A stretch of 64,000 nt of DNA from Nonlabens sp. Ci31 (GCF_012974865.1 NZ_CP043633.1:1931001-1995000); one strand, 5' to 3'. Positions 15,432 to 24,924 are shown, counted from the first letter of the stretch. A program made the numbers and translations. The notes: a model not told the origin generated them from the sequence alone.

Positions 15432-16462
15432 CAAACATCAATTAAATTAACCTCGGTGTCGATCTTTATTCCATAACGATCGTGAACTGCTTTTTGAACT
15501 TTATGAGCTACTTCCAGGATTTCTTTCCCAGTAGCGTTACCATGATTTACCAATACGAGCGCTTGCTTGTCGTGAATGCCGGCGTCACCATACCTTTTCC
15601 CTTTAAATCCAGACTGATCTATAAGCCACCCAGCAGGAACTTTTACATGCTCTTCATCTACTTGATAGGAAGGCATTTCTGGATGCATTCTTATCAGGTC
15701 TTCATATTCAGCTCGTTTAATAACTGGGTTCTTAAAAAAGCTACCGCTATTACCTAATATTTTAGGGTCAGGCAATTTGGAGCTTCTAATATGGATCACA
15801 GCTTGAGATACTTTTTGAATACTGAGATCACCATCCAGTCGTTTCAACTCTTCTTGTAGAGCGCCGTAGCTTGTTTTAAAATCGTAATTATCAGTTTTGT
15901 TAAGGTCGGTAAGCTTAAAAATTACTGAGGTAATGACATACTTGCCAGCTGCTTCATTTTTAAAAACAGAATCTCGATAACCAAATTTACAGTCGGCTAA
16001 AGACAGTGTTTTTTCTTCTAACGTTTTGATATCTATGATCGTACAGCTGTCAAAAGTATCTTTGAGTTCCACTCCATATGCACCTATGTTTTGAATAGGT
16101 GATGTACCTACATTACCGGGAATAAGGGACAGGTTTTCTATACCTGCAAAGTTTTTTTCCATGCAATAAAGTACAAAGTCATGCCAGTCTTCTCCTGCCA
16201 TGACTTTTACATATACCTCATTTTCTATTGTTTCCGTTACCTCTATGCCTTTTAAAAGAACATGAATGACTGGTTTTTGAACATCATTAATAAGCAACAT
16301 ATTACTTCCACCGCCTAGTAGAAAAACGTCCTGATCGTGGTAATAACCTAGGGCTTCTTTTAATTCGTGTAGGGATGCTGGTGCTGTGTACGCTTTAGCG
16401 AAAGCAGAAATACCAAAAGTATTGTGTTCCTTTAAGGGAAAATGATGTTTAATTTCTATCAT
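15431..16462 (-). CDS. murB: UDP-N-acetylenolpyruvoylglucosamine reductase
   Basis: Reduces UDP-GlcNAc-enolpyruvate to UDP-MurNAc, the first unit unique to peptidoglycan, with FAD and NADPH. 343 residues, the longer type I form. FAD-binding blocks LLGGGSNMLL, IENLSLIPGNVGTSPIQNIGA, and FGYRDSVFK are present; GSFFKNP carries the catalytic serine and the C-terminal glutamate appears in DTEVNLID. Its ATG overlaps the aminotransferase stop (ATGA), so the two are translationally coupled. A variant palindromic repeat encodes AFAKAYT near the N-terminus. Confidence 0.96.
   Translation of the reverse strand: MIEIKHHFPLKEHNTFGISAFAKAYTAPASLHELKEALGYYHDQDVFLLGGGSNMLLINDVQKPVIHVLLKGIEVTETIENEVYVKVMAGEDWHDFVLYCMEKNFAGIENLSLIPGNVGTSPIQNIGAYGVELKDTFDSCTIIDIKTLEEKTLSLADCKFGYRDSVFKNEAAGKYVITSVIFKLTDLNKTDNYDFKTSYGALQEELKRLDGDLSIQKVSQAVIHIRSSKLPDPKILGNSGSFFKNPVIKRAEYEDLIRMHPEMPSYQVDEEHVKVPAGWLIDQSGFKGKRYGDAGIHDKQALVLVNHGNATGKEILEVAHKVQKAVHDRYGIKIDTEVNLIDV
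16391..16406. repeat. Variant palindromic repeat
   Basis: CGCTTTAGCGAAAGCA, with A replacing the central C and one end mismatch, near the 5' end of murB where it encodes AFAKA. Confidence 0.6.
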
Positions 16463-17649
16463 CCTTTATAGGCCTTCAAAGCACGATCTAAGATACGAAT
16501 AGATTTCTTAAGAGATTCTTTTTCAAGAACATAAGCGATTCTTATTTGGTTTTTTCCCATGCCAGGTGTGCTGTAGAATCCTGCAGCTGGGGCCACCATA
16601 ATGGTCTCACCATCCAGCTCAAATTCTTCTAACATCCACTGTGCAAAAACATCTGTATCTTCTACTGGAAGTTGAGCGACACAATAAAAGGCGCCTCCTG
16701 GATTTGCTACTTCAACACCTTCTATTTTTTTAAGTCCATCTATTAGAATATCACGACGCTCTATATATTCAGTGATGACTTCGTCAAAATATTCCTGTGG
16801 GGTGTCTAGGGCAGCCTCTGCAGCGATTTGTGCAAAGCTAGGTGGGCTTAGTCTGGCTTGAGCAAACTTCATTGCTGTTGCCATCACTTCTTTGTTTTTA
16901 GAAACCATACAGCCTATACGAGCTCCACACATACTGTAGCGTTTAGAAACAGAATCGATCATAATGGCATGCTCTTCAAGACCCGGCATGTTCATCACAG
17001 ATAAATGCTGGCGTCCATCATAAGCAAACTCTCTATATACTTCATCAGAAACTAGGAAAAGATCGTGCTTCTTTACAAGAGCAGCTAATTGATCCATTTC
17101 TTCTTGTGTGTATAAATAGCCTGTAGGGTTACCTGGATTACAGATAAGAATAGCTTTGGTTTTATTCGTTATCAGTTTTTCAAACTCGCCTATAGCCGGT
17201 AACGCAAAGTTGTTTTCTATATGAGTTGAAATAGGCTTTACGGTAACACCGCTTGCCGTAGCAAAGCCATTGTAGTTAGCATAAAATGGTTCTGGAATAA
17301 TCACTTCATCTCCATAGTCACAAATGCTTCCCATAGCAAAAAGTAAAGCCTCACTACCACCAGTAGAAACAATGATATGCTCACTTGTGAGATTCATATT
17401 GTTTTTATTGTAGTAAGTGGTAAGCTTATCTCTATAAGATTGATTTCCTGCGCTGTGACTATAAGAAAGAACCTCCATATCTGCATTTTTAACCGCATTG
17501 ATGGCTTGTTCTGGTGTTTTTATATCTGGTTGACCAATATTGAGTTGGTATATATGAATTCCGCGAGCGGCTGCAGCTTCTGCATAAGGAACTAATTTCC
17601 TTACAGGCGAAGAAGGCATATTTTGTCCTTTTTCAGAGATTTGTGGCAT
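16459..17649 (-). CDS. Class I pyridoxal-phosphate aminotransferase, AspC-like
   Basis: 396 residues with fold-type I features: PDIKTPEQA near the N-terminus, STGGSEALLFAMG for cofactor phosphate binding, NPGNPTGYLYT, SDEVYREFAYDG, the PLP-lysine in SVSKRYSMCGARIG, and the substrate-binding arginine in NQIRIAYVLE. The likely activity is aspartate or aromatic amino acid transamination; exact substrate cannot be read from sequence. First gene of the operon with murB, behind a textbook promoter, and divergent from the aspartyl protease gene. Confidence 0.9.
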   Translation of the reverse strand: MPQISEKGQNMPSSPVRKLVPYAEAAAARGIHIYQLNIGQPDIKTPEQAINAVKNADMEVLSYSHSAGNQSYRDKLTTYYNKNNMNLTSEHIIVSTGGSEALLFAMGSICDYGDEVIIPEPFYANYNGFATASGVTVKPISTHIENNFALPAIGEFEKLITNKTKAILICNPGNPTGYLYTQEEMDQLAALVKKHDLFLVSDEVYREFAYDGRQHLSVMNMPGLEEHAIMIDSVSKRYSMCGARIGCMVSKNKEVMATAMKFAQARLSPPSFAQIAAEAALDTPQEYFDEVITEYIERRDILIDGLKKIEGVEVANPGGAFYCVAQLPVEDTDVFAQWMLEEFELDGETIMVAPAAGFYSTPGMGKNQIRIAYVLEKESLKKSIRILDRALKAYKG

Positions 17650-17666
17650 AGTAATTTTTTAAAATG

Positions 17667-17696
17667 CAAAGGTAATACTTGCGTAAGGATAGACAA
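17667..17696 (-). promoter_or_regulatory. Promoter of the aminotransferase-murB operon
   Basis: Minus strand TTG (17696-17694), exactly 19 bases, TACCTTTG (17674-17667); the same -7 sequence as the rpsL promoter. About 17 bases separate it from the ATG. Confidence 0.8.
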
Positions 17697-17728
17697 AAGA
17701 CTTTGACAATACCTTATATTTATATATC

Positions 17729-19084
17729 ATGAAAAATTTGTTGTTTTTTTTATTATACTTTTGTATTACTCCTGTAGTTGATGCACAAGTAGTTGATAAA
17801 CAGGAGGGTTTTGTTTTAGAACCAGGAATTGACAAGGAAAAAATTTCATTTGAATCTTATTCCAATTTGATCATTATTCCTGTTAAAGTTAATGATGTTG
17901 ATTTCAATTTTATTCTAGATACTGGAGCAACAAAAACAATAATTTTTAATTTAAGAGGTATAGACTCTTTAAGTATTAAAAAGGGTAAATATATTCAAGT
18001 AAACGGCTACGGTAAAAAAAAATCAGTAAGGGCCTATCACTCCCTAGGAAACCGTATTGAAGTAGGAAAACACATTATAAATAAAGACGCAGAAGTTTTA
18101 GTTCTAGGCGATACAGAGATAGACATGTCACCTAAGCTAGATGTGGAGGTTCACGGTTTGTTAAGCGTGGATTTTTTAAAGAATTTTATTTCTCATATAG
18201 ACTACGAAGACTCTTATGTAAAGGTTTTTAACAATTTTGATGATTTGCCTAATTTTTTACGCAGAGCAAAACAATTTGATATGAACATAAAGATCAATAG
18301 GCCTTTTGTAAATATCAATCTTGATAACGATTTGGTAAAAGGTGATTATGAGCTGCTTATAGATACGGGGAGTGGAGATGCATTATGGATATTAAATGAA
18401 ATAGGGAAGGATGCGATTTTCAAAAACAGTTTTGAGGATTATTTAGGTTTTGGAATAAATGGCAACATATACGGACTTAGAACAAAGGTCAATTCTTTAA
18501 AACTTTTTAATTCTACATTGAAAAAAGTGGCAGTTTCTTATCCGTATAAAGAATACCACAGTATTAAAAAAACTAGTTTCACCCATGACGGTAGTTTGGG
18601 TGGGGAGGTACTCAGGAGGTTTGATGTAGTTATCGATTATCCAAATAGAAAGATCAGTATGATTCCCAATAGGAGTTTTGATGAAGGCTTTTATTACAAC
18701 ATGAGTGGAATAGGGGTGCAAAAAGGAGAATTAGACTTGTTTACGACCTATGGAGTAAAAGACTTTACTGATCGTAAAGTAGGCTATGGAAATTCAACCA
18801 GTACGATTACCACTATTGATGTTTCCCAAAGAGTTCGATTAAGTTATCAATACGTGTCTAAGATATATGTAGATTATATTAGAGAAGGTTCTCCTGGAGA
18901 TAAGGCAGGGATAGTAGTAGGGGATCAAATTATTGGTATTAATCGTTACAATCAGAGACAGCTCACCATGAATAAAGTTACGGAGCTGTTTTTTAAAAAT
19001 CCCTATAAGAAATTGAAAATTAGAATTAAAAGAGGCGATAAAATATTTAAGGTGGAAATGGTCAATGTTCCTCTTGTCTTATAA
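17729..19084 (+). CDS. Aspartyl protease-like protein with PDZ domain
   Basis: 451 residues with a signal peptide (about 1-20, ending VVDAQ). Two retropepsin-like half sites are visible, FILDTGATKT (about 68-77) and LLIDTGSGD (about 212-220), so a pseudo-dimeric aspartic protease fold within one chain is likely. A PDZ domain (about 370-440, SPGDKAGIVVGDQIIGIN) closes the protein. Proteins of this design are common in Bacteroidetes and are exported; their substrates are largely unknown. Single gene: convergent with the DUF1573 gene with no space between the stops. Confidence 0.85.
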   Translation: MKNLLFFLLYFCITPVVDAQVVDKQEGFVLEPGIDKEKISFESYSNLIIIPVKVNDVDFNFILDTGATKTIIFNLRGIDSLSIKKGKYIQVNGYGKKKSVRAYHSLGNRIEVGKHIINKDAEVLVLGDTEIDMSPKLDVEVHGLLSVDFLKNFISHIDYEDSYVKVFNNFDDLPNFLRRAKQFDMNIKINRPFVNINLDNDLVKGDYELLIDTGSGDALWILNEIGKDAIFKNSFEDYLGFGINGNIYGLRTKVNSLKLFNSTLKKVAVSYPYKEYHSIKKTSFTHDGSLGGEVLRRFDVVIDYPNRKISMIPNRSFDEGFYYNMSGIGVQKGELDLFTTYGVKDFTDRKVGYGNSTSTITTIDVSQRVRLSYQYVSKIYVDYIREGSPGDKAGIVVGDQIIGINRYNQRQLTMNKVTELFFKNPYKKLKIRIKRGDKIFKVEMVNVPLVL

Positions 19085-19483
19085 TTAGTTATTTTTAGGT
19101 ATAACTTCACCTTTTAATCGCAACGGAATAGGGTTTTGATTAATATTTGCATAAACGGTAATCGTTTTTACGATAGGTCCTACTTTTTTGGTTTCATATT
19201 TTATTTTGATTTCTCCGGTTCCTCCGGGAGCGATAGGCTTTTCAGGTTTTGATAAAATGTCACATTTGCAAGAAGAGTAAATCTTGTAGATTTTCAAGGG
19301 GTTGTTTCCTGTATTTTTAAAAGTAAATGTTCTAATGCCATCACTTCCTTTTTCTATTTTACCGTAGTCCATTGTAGTAGATTCAAATTCTATAGTAGTA
19401 AGAGGGTCCTGTACAGAGTTGTTCTGTGCTACTGAGGCACTAGAGAACAATCCGGTAAATAAAATTATGAGTAAATTTTTCAT
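19085..19483 (-). CDS. DUF1573 domain protein, exported
   Basis: About 132 residues with a clear signal peptide (ending SASVAQ) followed by one DUF1573 domain: TIEFESTTMDYGKIEKG, FTFKNTGNNPLKI, the SSCKCD cysteines and GEIKIKYETKKVGPIVKTI. It is an Ig-like (ASH/MSP-related) fold found in many Bacteroidetes exported proteins, function unknown. Two ATG codons are adjacent (MM); I use the second, and one more residue is possible. Confidence 0.85.
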   Translation of the reverse strand: MKNLLIILFTGLFSSASVAQNNSVQDPLTTIEFESTTMDYGKIEKGSDGIRTFTFKNTGNNPLKIYKIYSSCKCDILSKPEKPIAPGGTGEIKIKYETKKVGPIVKTITVYANINQNPIPLRLKGEVIPKNN

Positions 19484-19561
19484 CATTATTTATTTAAGTA
19501 TTAAAAGTAAACTATCGAGCTTAAAGTGACTGTTAATGCTGCTTATATTTTAAGTTAATAG

Positions 19562-19569
19562 TATTTTTG
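19562..19569 (+). promoter_or_regulatory. -7 element of the valS promoter
   Basis: TATTTTTG, a match to TAnnTTTG 28 bases before the valS ATG. No clear TTG at -33. Confidence 0.45.
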
Positions 19570-19597
19570 TATTACAATTCCAAAAACTGAGCCAAAC

Positions 19598-22228
19598 ATG
19601 TCCTTAGCGTCAAAATACGATTCCAAAGCTACCGAAGAAAAATGGTACAAATACTGGATGGAAAACGATTTTTTCACCTCTGTACCAGATGAAAGAGAAA
19701 GTTATACGATAGTAATTCCGCCACCTAATGTGACAGGAGTCTTACACATGGGGCACATGTTAAACAATACGATTCAAGACGTGTTGATACGTCGCGCACG
19801 TCTTAAAGGATACAACGCTTGTTGGGTTCCTGGGACAGATCACGCATCTATCGCTACCGAAGCAAAGGTGGTAAAGAAGTTAAAGGATCAAGGCATTGAT
19901 AAAAATGACTTGACCCGTGAAGAATTTTTACAACACGCTTGGGACTGGACTGATGAATACGGTGGCATTATTCTCGAGCAACTTAAGAAATTAGGAGCGA
20001 GTTGCGACTGGTCTCGTACAAAGTTTACTTTAGATGACGATATGTCGGCATCGGTCATAAAGGTGTTTATTGATTTGTACAACAAAGGATTGATTTATCG
20101 TGGTTACCGCATGGTCAACTGGGATCCAGAAGCAAAGACGACTTTAAGCGATGAAGAAGTTATTTATGAAGAGCGCAATGGTCATTTATACCATTTAAAA
20201 TATCAAATTAAAGGAAGCAAAGACTTTGTAAGCATAGCGACTACTCGTCCAGAAACTATTTTAGGGGATACAGCAATTTGTGTACATCCAGATGATGAGC
20301 GCTACACGAGCTTGGTGGGTAAAACGGTTATCGTACCTATCGTAAATCGAGAAATTCCAGTAATTGCAGATTCTTATGTGGATATGGAATTCGGTACCGG
20401 AGCTTTAAAAATCACTCCTGCACATGATGAAAACGACAAGAAAATAGGAGAGACACATGGCCTAGAGGTGATCGATATCTTTAATGAGGACGCTACGTTA
20501 AATAGCTTTGGATTGCATTATGAAGGTAAAGATCGTTTTGTAGTGCGTAAAGAAATTTCTAAGGAACTTGAAGAAAAAGGTTTTCTTATAAAGAAAGAAG
20601 ACCATGTTCATAAAGTAGGAACTAGTGAGCGTACAAAAGCGGTTATAGAACCCCGACTATCTGACCAGTGGTTCTTGAAAATGGAAGAACTTGCAAAGCC
20701 TGCTATCAAAGCTGTTAAGGAAGATGTTGTGGAGTTGTTACCACCTAAATTTAAAAGCACCTATTTCCACTGGATGGAAAATGTACGGGATTGGAATATC
20801 TCGCGACAGTTAATGTGGGGACAACGTATTCCTGCATACTATTACGGTGATGGAAAAGATGATTTTGTTGTAGCCAATAGTCTGGAAGAGGCTGTTACGC
20901 TTTCGCGAAAGCGAGCTCATAACAACAACCTACAACCAGATGATTTACGTCAAGAAAATGATGTTCTCGATACCTGGTTCTCTAGTTGGTTGTGGCCTAT
21001 AAGTGTGTTTAATGGTGTTTTAGAGCCAGAAAACGAAGAGATCAATTACTATTATCCTACTCGTGATTTAGTTACTGGGCCAGATATTTTATTCTTTTGG
21101 GTTGCTCGTATGATCGTTGCGGGATATGAATTACGTGATGAAAAGCCTTTTGATAAAGTATACTTAACAGGATTAGTTAGAGATAAGCAACGTCGCAAGA
21201 TGTCTAAGTCTTTAGGTAATTCTCCAGATGCGTTAAATTTATTAGAGGAATATGGCGCTGATGGCGTGCGTGTTGGATTGTTATTAAGTGCTGCAGCAGG
21301 AAATGACATCATGTTTGATGAAGATCTTTGCCAACAAGGAAAAGGCTTTGTAAATAAAATGTGGAATGCCTTCAGACTCATACAAGGATGGGAAGTGGAC
21401 AAATCACTAGAACAGCCACAACATTCTGCTCAAGGAATTGCATGGTATACCAGCCGTTTTAATCAAGTACTTACAGAAATTGAGGATCACTATTCTAAAT
21501 ACAGAATTAGCGATGTGTTGATGACCTCTTACAAATTGATCTATGATGATTTTTGTGGATGGCTATTGGAAATTATTAAACCAGAATACCAGCAGCCTAT
21601 AGATCCAAAAACCCTTGCTGAGGTTTTTGCATTATTAGAAGATAACATGAGGTTGATGCATCCATTTACTCCCTTTATTACAGAAGAAATATGGCAAAGT
21701 ATTTCTAACCGTACAGTAGAAGAAGCTTTATGTATCAATACATGGCCACAAGGTGGGACTACAGATCAAGAATTACTAACTGATTTTGAATTGGTACAAG
21801 AGGTTATTTCAGGTATAAGAACGGTGCGTAAAGAAAAGCAAATCGCTTTTAAAAACCTGATCGAGTTGAAAGCCATCAATAATGAAAATCTCGATACAAA
21901 ATACAACGCATTGATTCAGAAAATGGGTAATGTTTCTAGTGTTGAGGTAATTACGGAGCAAGTTGCTGGTGCTGCCAGTTATCGAGTAAGGTCTAATGAA
22001 TACTTCATACCTTTAGAAGGAAACATAGACGTGGCTGCCGAGTTAGAAAAACTAGAAGCGGAGCTCAAAAGAGCTAAAGGCTTTTTAACAGGCGTACAAA
22101 AAAAGCTCAGTAACGAACGATTTGTAGGTAGCGCTCCAGAACAAGTAGTGGCGATAGAAAAGAAAAAAGAAGCTGACAGCCTTGCAAAGATCGAAACGAT
22201 TGAGGCAAGTATAAACGCTTTAAAATAA
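19598..22228 (+). CDS. valS: Valine--tRNA ligase
   Basis: Charges tRNA-Val in the cytosol. 876 residues, standard. Class I signature PPPNVTGVLHMGHML has HMGH at 50-53, and KMSKS is at 534-538. The editing domain TTRPETILGDTA is present, and the C-terminal coiled coil that contacts tRNA (about 810-876, ELEKLEAELKRAKG) is complete. A perfect palindromic repeat copy lies in the gene, read as TLSRKRAHN, just before the conserved LDTWFSSWLWP segment, in a stretch variable in the family. Confidence 0.98.
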   Translation: MSLASKYDSKATEEKWYKYWMENDFFTSVPDERESYTIVIPPPNVTGVLHMGHMLNNTIQDVLIRRARLKGYNACWVPGTDHASIATEAKVVKKLKDQGIDKNDLTREEFLQHAWDWTDEYGGIILEQLKKLGASCDWSRTKFTLDDDMSASVIKVFIDLYNKGLIYRGYRMVNWDPEAKTTLSDEEVIYEERNGHLYHLKYQIKGSKDFVSIATTRPETILGDTAICVHPDDERYTSLVGKTVIVPIVNREIPVIADSYVDMEFGTGALKITPAHDENDKKIGETHGLEVIDIFNEDATLNSFGLHYEGKDRFVVRKEISKELEEKGFLIKKEDHVHKVGTSERTKAVIEPRLSDQWFLKMEELAKPAIKAVKEDVVELLPPKFKSTYFHWMENVRDWNISRQLMWGQRIPAYYYGDGKDDFVVANSLEEAVTLSRKRAHNNNLQPDDLRQENDVLDTWFSSWLWPISVFNGVLEPENEEINYYYPTRDLVTGPDILFFWVARMIVAGYELRDEKPFDKVYLTGLVRDKQRRKMSKSLGNSPDALNLLEEYGADGVRVGLLLSAAAGNDIMFDEDLCQQGKGFVNKMWNAFRLIQGWEVDKSLEQPQHSAQGIAWYTSRFNQVLTEIEDHYSKYRISDVLMTSYKLIYDDFCGWLLEIIKPEYQQPIDPKTLAEVFALLEDNMRLMHPFTPFITEEIWQSISNRTVEEALCINTWPQGGTTDQELLTDFELVQEVISGIRTVRKEKQIAFKNLIELKAINNENLDTKYNALIQKMGNVSSVEVITEQVAGAASYRVRSNEYFIPLEGNIDVAAELEKLEAELKRAKGFLTGVQKKLSNERFVGSAPEQVVAIEKKKEADSLAKIETIEASINALK
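20898..20913. repeat. Palindromic repeat, core GCTTTCGCGAAAGC
   Basis: Perfect 16-base palindrome CGCTTTCGCGAAAGCG inside valS, translated LSRKR. Confidence 0.85.
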
Positions 22229-22338
22229 ACTTAGTCGTGAAAAAGGTATTCAATGAGGCTTTGTTGGTCTTGGAATGCCTTATGAGGTTTTATTGTTTTT
22301 AAATTTGTGAAATATATTGTGATAAAATACAACAAATT

Positions 22339-22431
22339 ATGAATCCATTTGTAACTATAGTAGTTGTTTTAGGCGCCGCTGTTTTATGTTTAACAGTACT
22401 CGCTATTTATATTCTTAGGAAAAAGGATTGA
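22339..22431 (+). CDS. 30-residue single-pass membrane peptide
   Basis: A 30-codon frame between valS and a terminator: MNPFVTIVVV, a continuous hydrophobic helix through to IYIL, then RKKD. One membrane span with a positive C-terminal tail that would stay in the cytosol is the natural reading. It is the only frame in the stretch, the terminator at 22453 follows by 22 bases, and the codon use looks ordinary, so I think it is real. No family recognised. Confidence 0.55.
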   Translation: MNPFVTIVVVLGAAVLCLTVLAIYILRKKD

Positions 22432-22452
22432 TCACCTCCTTTTATCAAAAAG

Positions 22453-22488
22453 AAAAGCCTCCGAAGAAGATTTCTTTGGAGGCTTTTT
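22453..22488 (+). terminator. Intrinsic terminator after valS and the small membrane peptide
   Basis: 16-bp stem (AAAAGCCTCCGAAGAA with TTCTTTGGAGGCTTTT, one G-U pair) with a 3-base loop and T's at the 3' end. It ends the plus-strand valS unit. Confidence 0.85.
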
Positions 22489-22543
22489 AAATATTATGAT
22501 CGTCTAACTAGCTTTATAATTTGATACAACGCGGTTAGGGTAT

Positions 22544-22825
22544 TTATTGCCAAGGTTTGGGATACAGTTTTTCAACGATCTTTATATACCTTCTTTTTGC
22601 TTCAGCTTTAGATATGGATTGTACTTGAATAAGGGCGTTCATTTTAAAGGCGCTTCTCAAATCATTTGATTCAAAACTACGGTTACTCACATAAGGTTCG
22701 TTAATGGCTCGCTTGTAATACGCATACAAATGTAGTTGTAGGTCTGGTGGCACTAAAGATTGTTCTTCAGAGGACGCTTTAGCGAAAGCGTTATTAAAAT
22801 CAATATCAAGTTCTTTTTCTGTCAT
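22544..22825 (-). CDS. Acyl-CoA-binding protein
   Basis: 93 residues, the size of free ACBP. Conserved ACBP features are FNNAFAKA near the N-terminus, LVPPDLQLHLYAYYKRA with the acyl-CoA-contacting tyrosines and lysine, and SKAEAKRRYIKIVEKLYP in the last helix. It binds long-chain acyl-CoA in the cytosol. Last gene of the cdsA-psd unit, only one stop codon apart from psd, which places it in phospholipid synthesis. A variant palindromic repeat encodes AFAKAS within the first helix. Confidence 0.88.
   Translation of the reverse strand: MTEKELDIDFNNAFAKASSEEQSLVPPDLQLHLYAYYKRAINEPYVSNRSFESNDLRSAFKMNALIQVQSISKAEAKRRYIKIVEKLYPKPWQ
22775..22790. repeat. Variant palindromic repeat
   Basis: CGCTTTAGCGAAAGCG: same arms as the main repeat, central CG replaced by AG. 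Inside the ACBP gene, read as AFAKA. Confidence 0.6.
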
Positions 22826-23476
22826 CTAGAAAGTAGCCAGTACGGTTTCTCCTCCTTTTACCTTTTGATTCAATTCTACGGTAATTAGCGTGTCTACAGG
22901 TAGATAAACATCTACGCGGCTTCCAAATTTAATAAAACCGCTGTCATTTCCTTGTATAATAGTCTGGTTTTCTTCAGCATAGTTAACAATGCGCTTAGCA
23001 AGTGCTCCAGCAATCTGGCGGTACATCACCTGTATTTTATTCTTGTGATTAATCACTACAGTGGTGCGTTCGTTCTCTTCACTTGCCTTAGGGTGCCACG
23101 CTACAAGGTATTTACCGGGATGGTATTTACTGTAAGCTACTTTTCCTGAAATAGGGTATCTGGTCACATGCACATTGATAGGGGACATGAAAACAGATAT
23201 CATTAAACGTTCTCCTTTGAAGTACTCTTTATCAATAACCTTTTCAATCACTACTACTTTTCCATCTACTGGAGAAATAACAGTAGAGTCGCTTAATGTT
23301 ACATTTCTTTTAGGGTTTCTAAAGAATTGCAGAATGATAAGCAGTAGAATTATGGTGATAGCCGATAAGCTTATCTGTAGCATTTGAGGTATAGCGATAA
23401 GCCATATGGCACTCATTATAATTATAGTAATTACAAATGCAATGAATATACTTTGATTTCCTTCTTTATGAAACAT
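22826..23476 (-). CDS. psd: Phosphatidylserine decarboxylase family protein
   Basis: Makes phosphatidylethanolamine from phosphatidylserine at the inner membrane. 216 residues, the short form. Two membrane segments near the N-terminus (about 10-30 and 32-50), then VISPVDGKVV, SVFMSPINVHVTRYP, and the self-cleavage site in FIKFGSRVDVYLP, where the serine after Gly becomes the pyruvoyl cofactor. It overlaps cdsA by 11 bases at its start and is directly followed by the acyl-CoA-binding protein. Confidence 0.93.
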   Translation of the reverse strand: MFHKEGNQSIFIAFVITIIIMSAIWLIAIPQMLQISLSAITIILLLIILQFFRNPKRNVTLSDSTVISPVDGKVVVIEKVIDKEYFKGERLMISVFMSPINVHVTRYPISGKVAYSKYHPGKYLVAWHPKASEENERTTVVINHKNKIQVMYRQIAGALAKRIVNYAEENQTIIQGNDSGFIKFGSRVDVYLPVDTLITVELNQKVKGGETVLATF

Positions 23477-24305
23477 AATTGATAATTAGAAAAGTTGCGT
23501 AAGCAAATGGAGCTGCAAATATAATACTGTCCATGCGATCAAAAATCCCACCGTGACCTGGCATAATACTACCGCTATCTTTTACTTCTGCTTGTCGTTT
23601 TATTTTACTCTGAATTAAATCTCCTATGGTGCCAAAGAAGGCTACTACAAAGGCAATGATCATCCAGTCCCAAACACTGTAGTTAATAATTCCTATGGAT
23701 TCTAAATAAAAGAAAAGTCCAGCACCAGCAGCAATGGCCATAACTAATCCTCCGATAAAACCTTCAATGGTTTTTTTTGGAGAAATACGTTTCATAAGCT
23801 TGTGCTTTCCAAAGTTCTTACCAAAGAGGTAAGCAAAGCTGTCATTGGTCCAGATAATCACAAAAATACCTATGATCAATTCTTCTTGGAATGAATCCTG
23901 AACGAAGTTGGTCTTTGCCACGACGTCTGGAATTAAAGCTAAAAACAAGCTGCTTCCAATTAAATACAGCAAGGCTATGATGTGTTTTTTAGTGTTAAAA
24001 AGTGCAATCCTATCTACGAGAACTAAATCCCTTATAAGGTATATATTGACCAATAATGTCGCTATGAGGAGCAGGTAAATAAACTCCATCGATACACTTT
24101 TCCATACTAAAAAATAATAAGCGATAGGAAGTATAGGATAGATGAACCATTGTCTTAACCTAATCATGGGCATCAACTCCAAAAGACAAATAAAAGCAAA
24201 GGCACAAAATAAAATAATAAACACATCTCTTGAAAATAAAGCGCTTAATACCACAAGAGATACATAAACGATTCCAGAAATGGAACGAGTAATTAATTCT
24301 CTCAT
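23466..24305 (-). CDS. cdsA: Phosphatidate cytidylyltransferase
   Basis: Forms CDP-diacylglycerol from phosphatidic acid and CTP in the inner membrane. 279 residues with about eight membrane segments. The family signature is complete near the C-terminus: NDSFAYLFGKNFGKHKLMKR, ISPKKTIEGFIGG, and SIMPGHGGIFDRMDS. It begins one base after the LUD gene stop and overlaps psd, so translation of the three is probably coupled. Confidence 0.95.
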   Translation of the reverse strand: MRELITRSISGIVYVSLVVLSALFSRDVFIILFCAFAFICLLELMPMIRLRQWFIYPILPIAYYFLVWKSVSMEFIYLLLIATLLVNIYLIRDLVLVDRIALFNTKKHIIALLYLIGSSLFLALIPDVVAKTNFVQDSFQEELIIGIFVIIWTNDSFAYLFGKNFGKHKLMKRISPKKTIEGFIGGLVMAIAAGAGLFFYLESIGIINYSVWDWMIIAFVVAFFGTIGDLIQSKIKRQAEVKDSGSIMPGHGGIFDRMDSIIFAAPFAYATFLIINYVS

Positions 24306-24306
24306 G

Positions 24307-24924
24307 TTATAAGTCTTCTAAAAGTAGTAGGTAAAGTCTTTTATTAGGTACTCCGTAATTCATCAAATCTTTTTCTTGTTTAGGAGCAGCTTCTTTAAAG
24401 TTCTTGAGCGTAGTTATATTAGTAGGTATATGTCCTTGACTATTGTGTTTGATGCCTCTTAGTCCTTCTCCAATCGATTCTACTATCTGGCTTGTACTAG
24501 CTAGTATGACATAGGTATCGGGCAGGTCTACTGGTTTAGTTTCTTTTATTTGTCTAGAAGAAAAAAGAATGGCTCCATTATTTGCAATTACATATTCACA
24601 AGTGCCTAAAAAGAATTCACCACGAAAATGAGTAGCAGAGTAGTTTAAGTTAAATCCTTCAAAGCGTTTAGTGAGTTGCTCGTCAAAACACAAGACATTT
24701 TTCTCAAAATAATCATGTTCCACAAGAATGTCTTCAAAATGTTGCTGGATCTCCTTTTCATCGATAGCATAAAGAAATCTACCCCCTTGATGTTGGAAAT
24801 TATGAATAAATTCCTCATCTAAAGGAGGTTTTTCATCAGGCATATATTTAGAACGTTCTTCATTAGAACCCGCAATAGGGTCAGAATCAGAAGTTTTCTT
24901 AAAAAATCGTTTAAATATATTCAT
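24307..24924 (-). CDS. LUD domain protein (LutC/YkgG-like)
   Basis: 205 residues. The C-terminal half matches the LUD domain: AIDEKEIQ, VIANNGAILFSS, DTYVILASTSQIVESIGEGL and the conserved HIPTNITTL. LUD proteins of the LutC type take part in lactate oxidation together with LutA and LutB, but neither is nearby here. Its place between ftsH and cdsA instead suggests a different, unassigned role. The N-terminal 35 residues are charged and probably flexible. Confidence 0.8.
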   Translation of the reverse strand: MNIFKRFFKKTSDSDPIAGSNEERSKYMPDEKPPLDEEFIHNFQHQGGRFLYAIDEKEIQQHFEDILVEHDYFEKNVLCFDEQLTKRFEGFNLNYSATHFRGEFFLGTCEYVIANNGAILFSSRQIKETKPVDLPDTYVILASTSQIVESIGEGLRGIKHNSQGHIPTNITTLKNFKEAAPKQEKDLMNYGVPNKRLYLLLLEDL

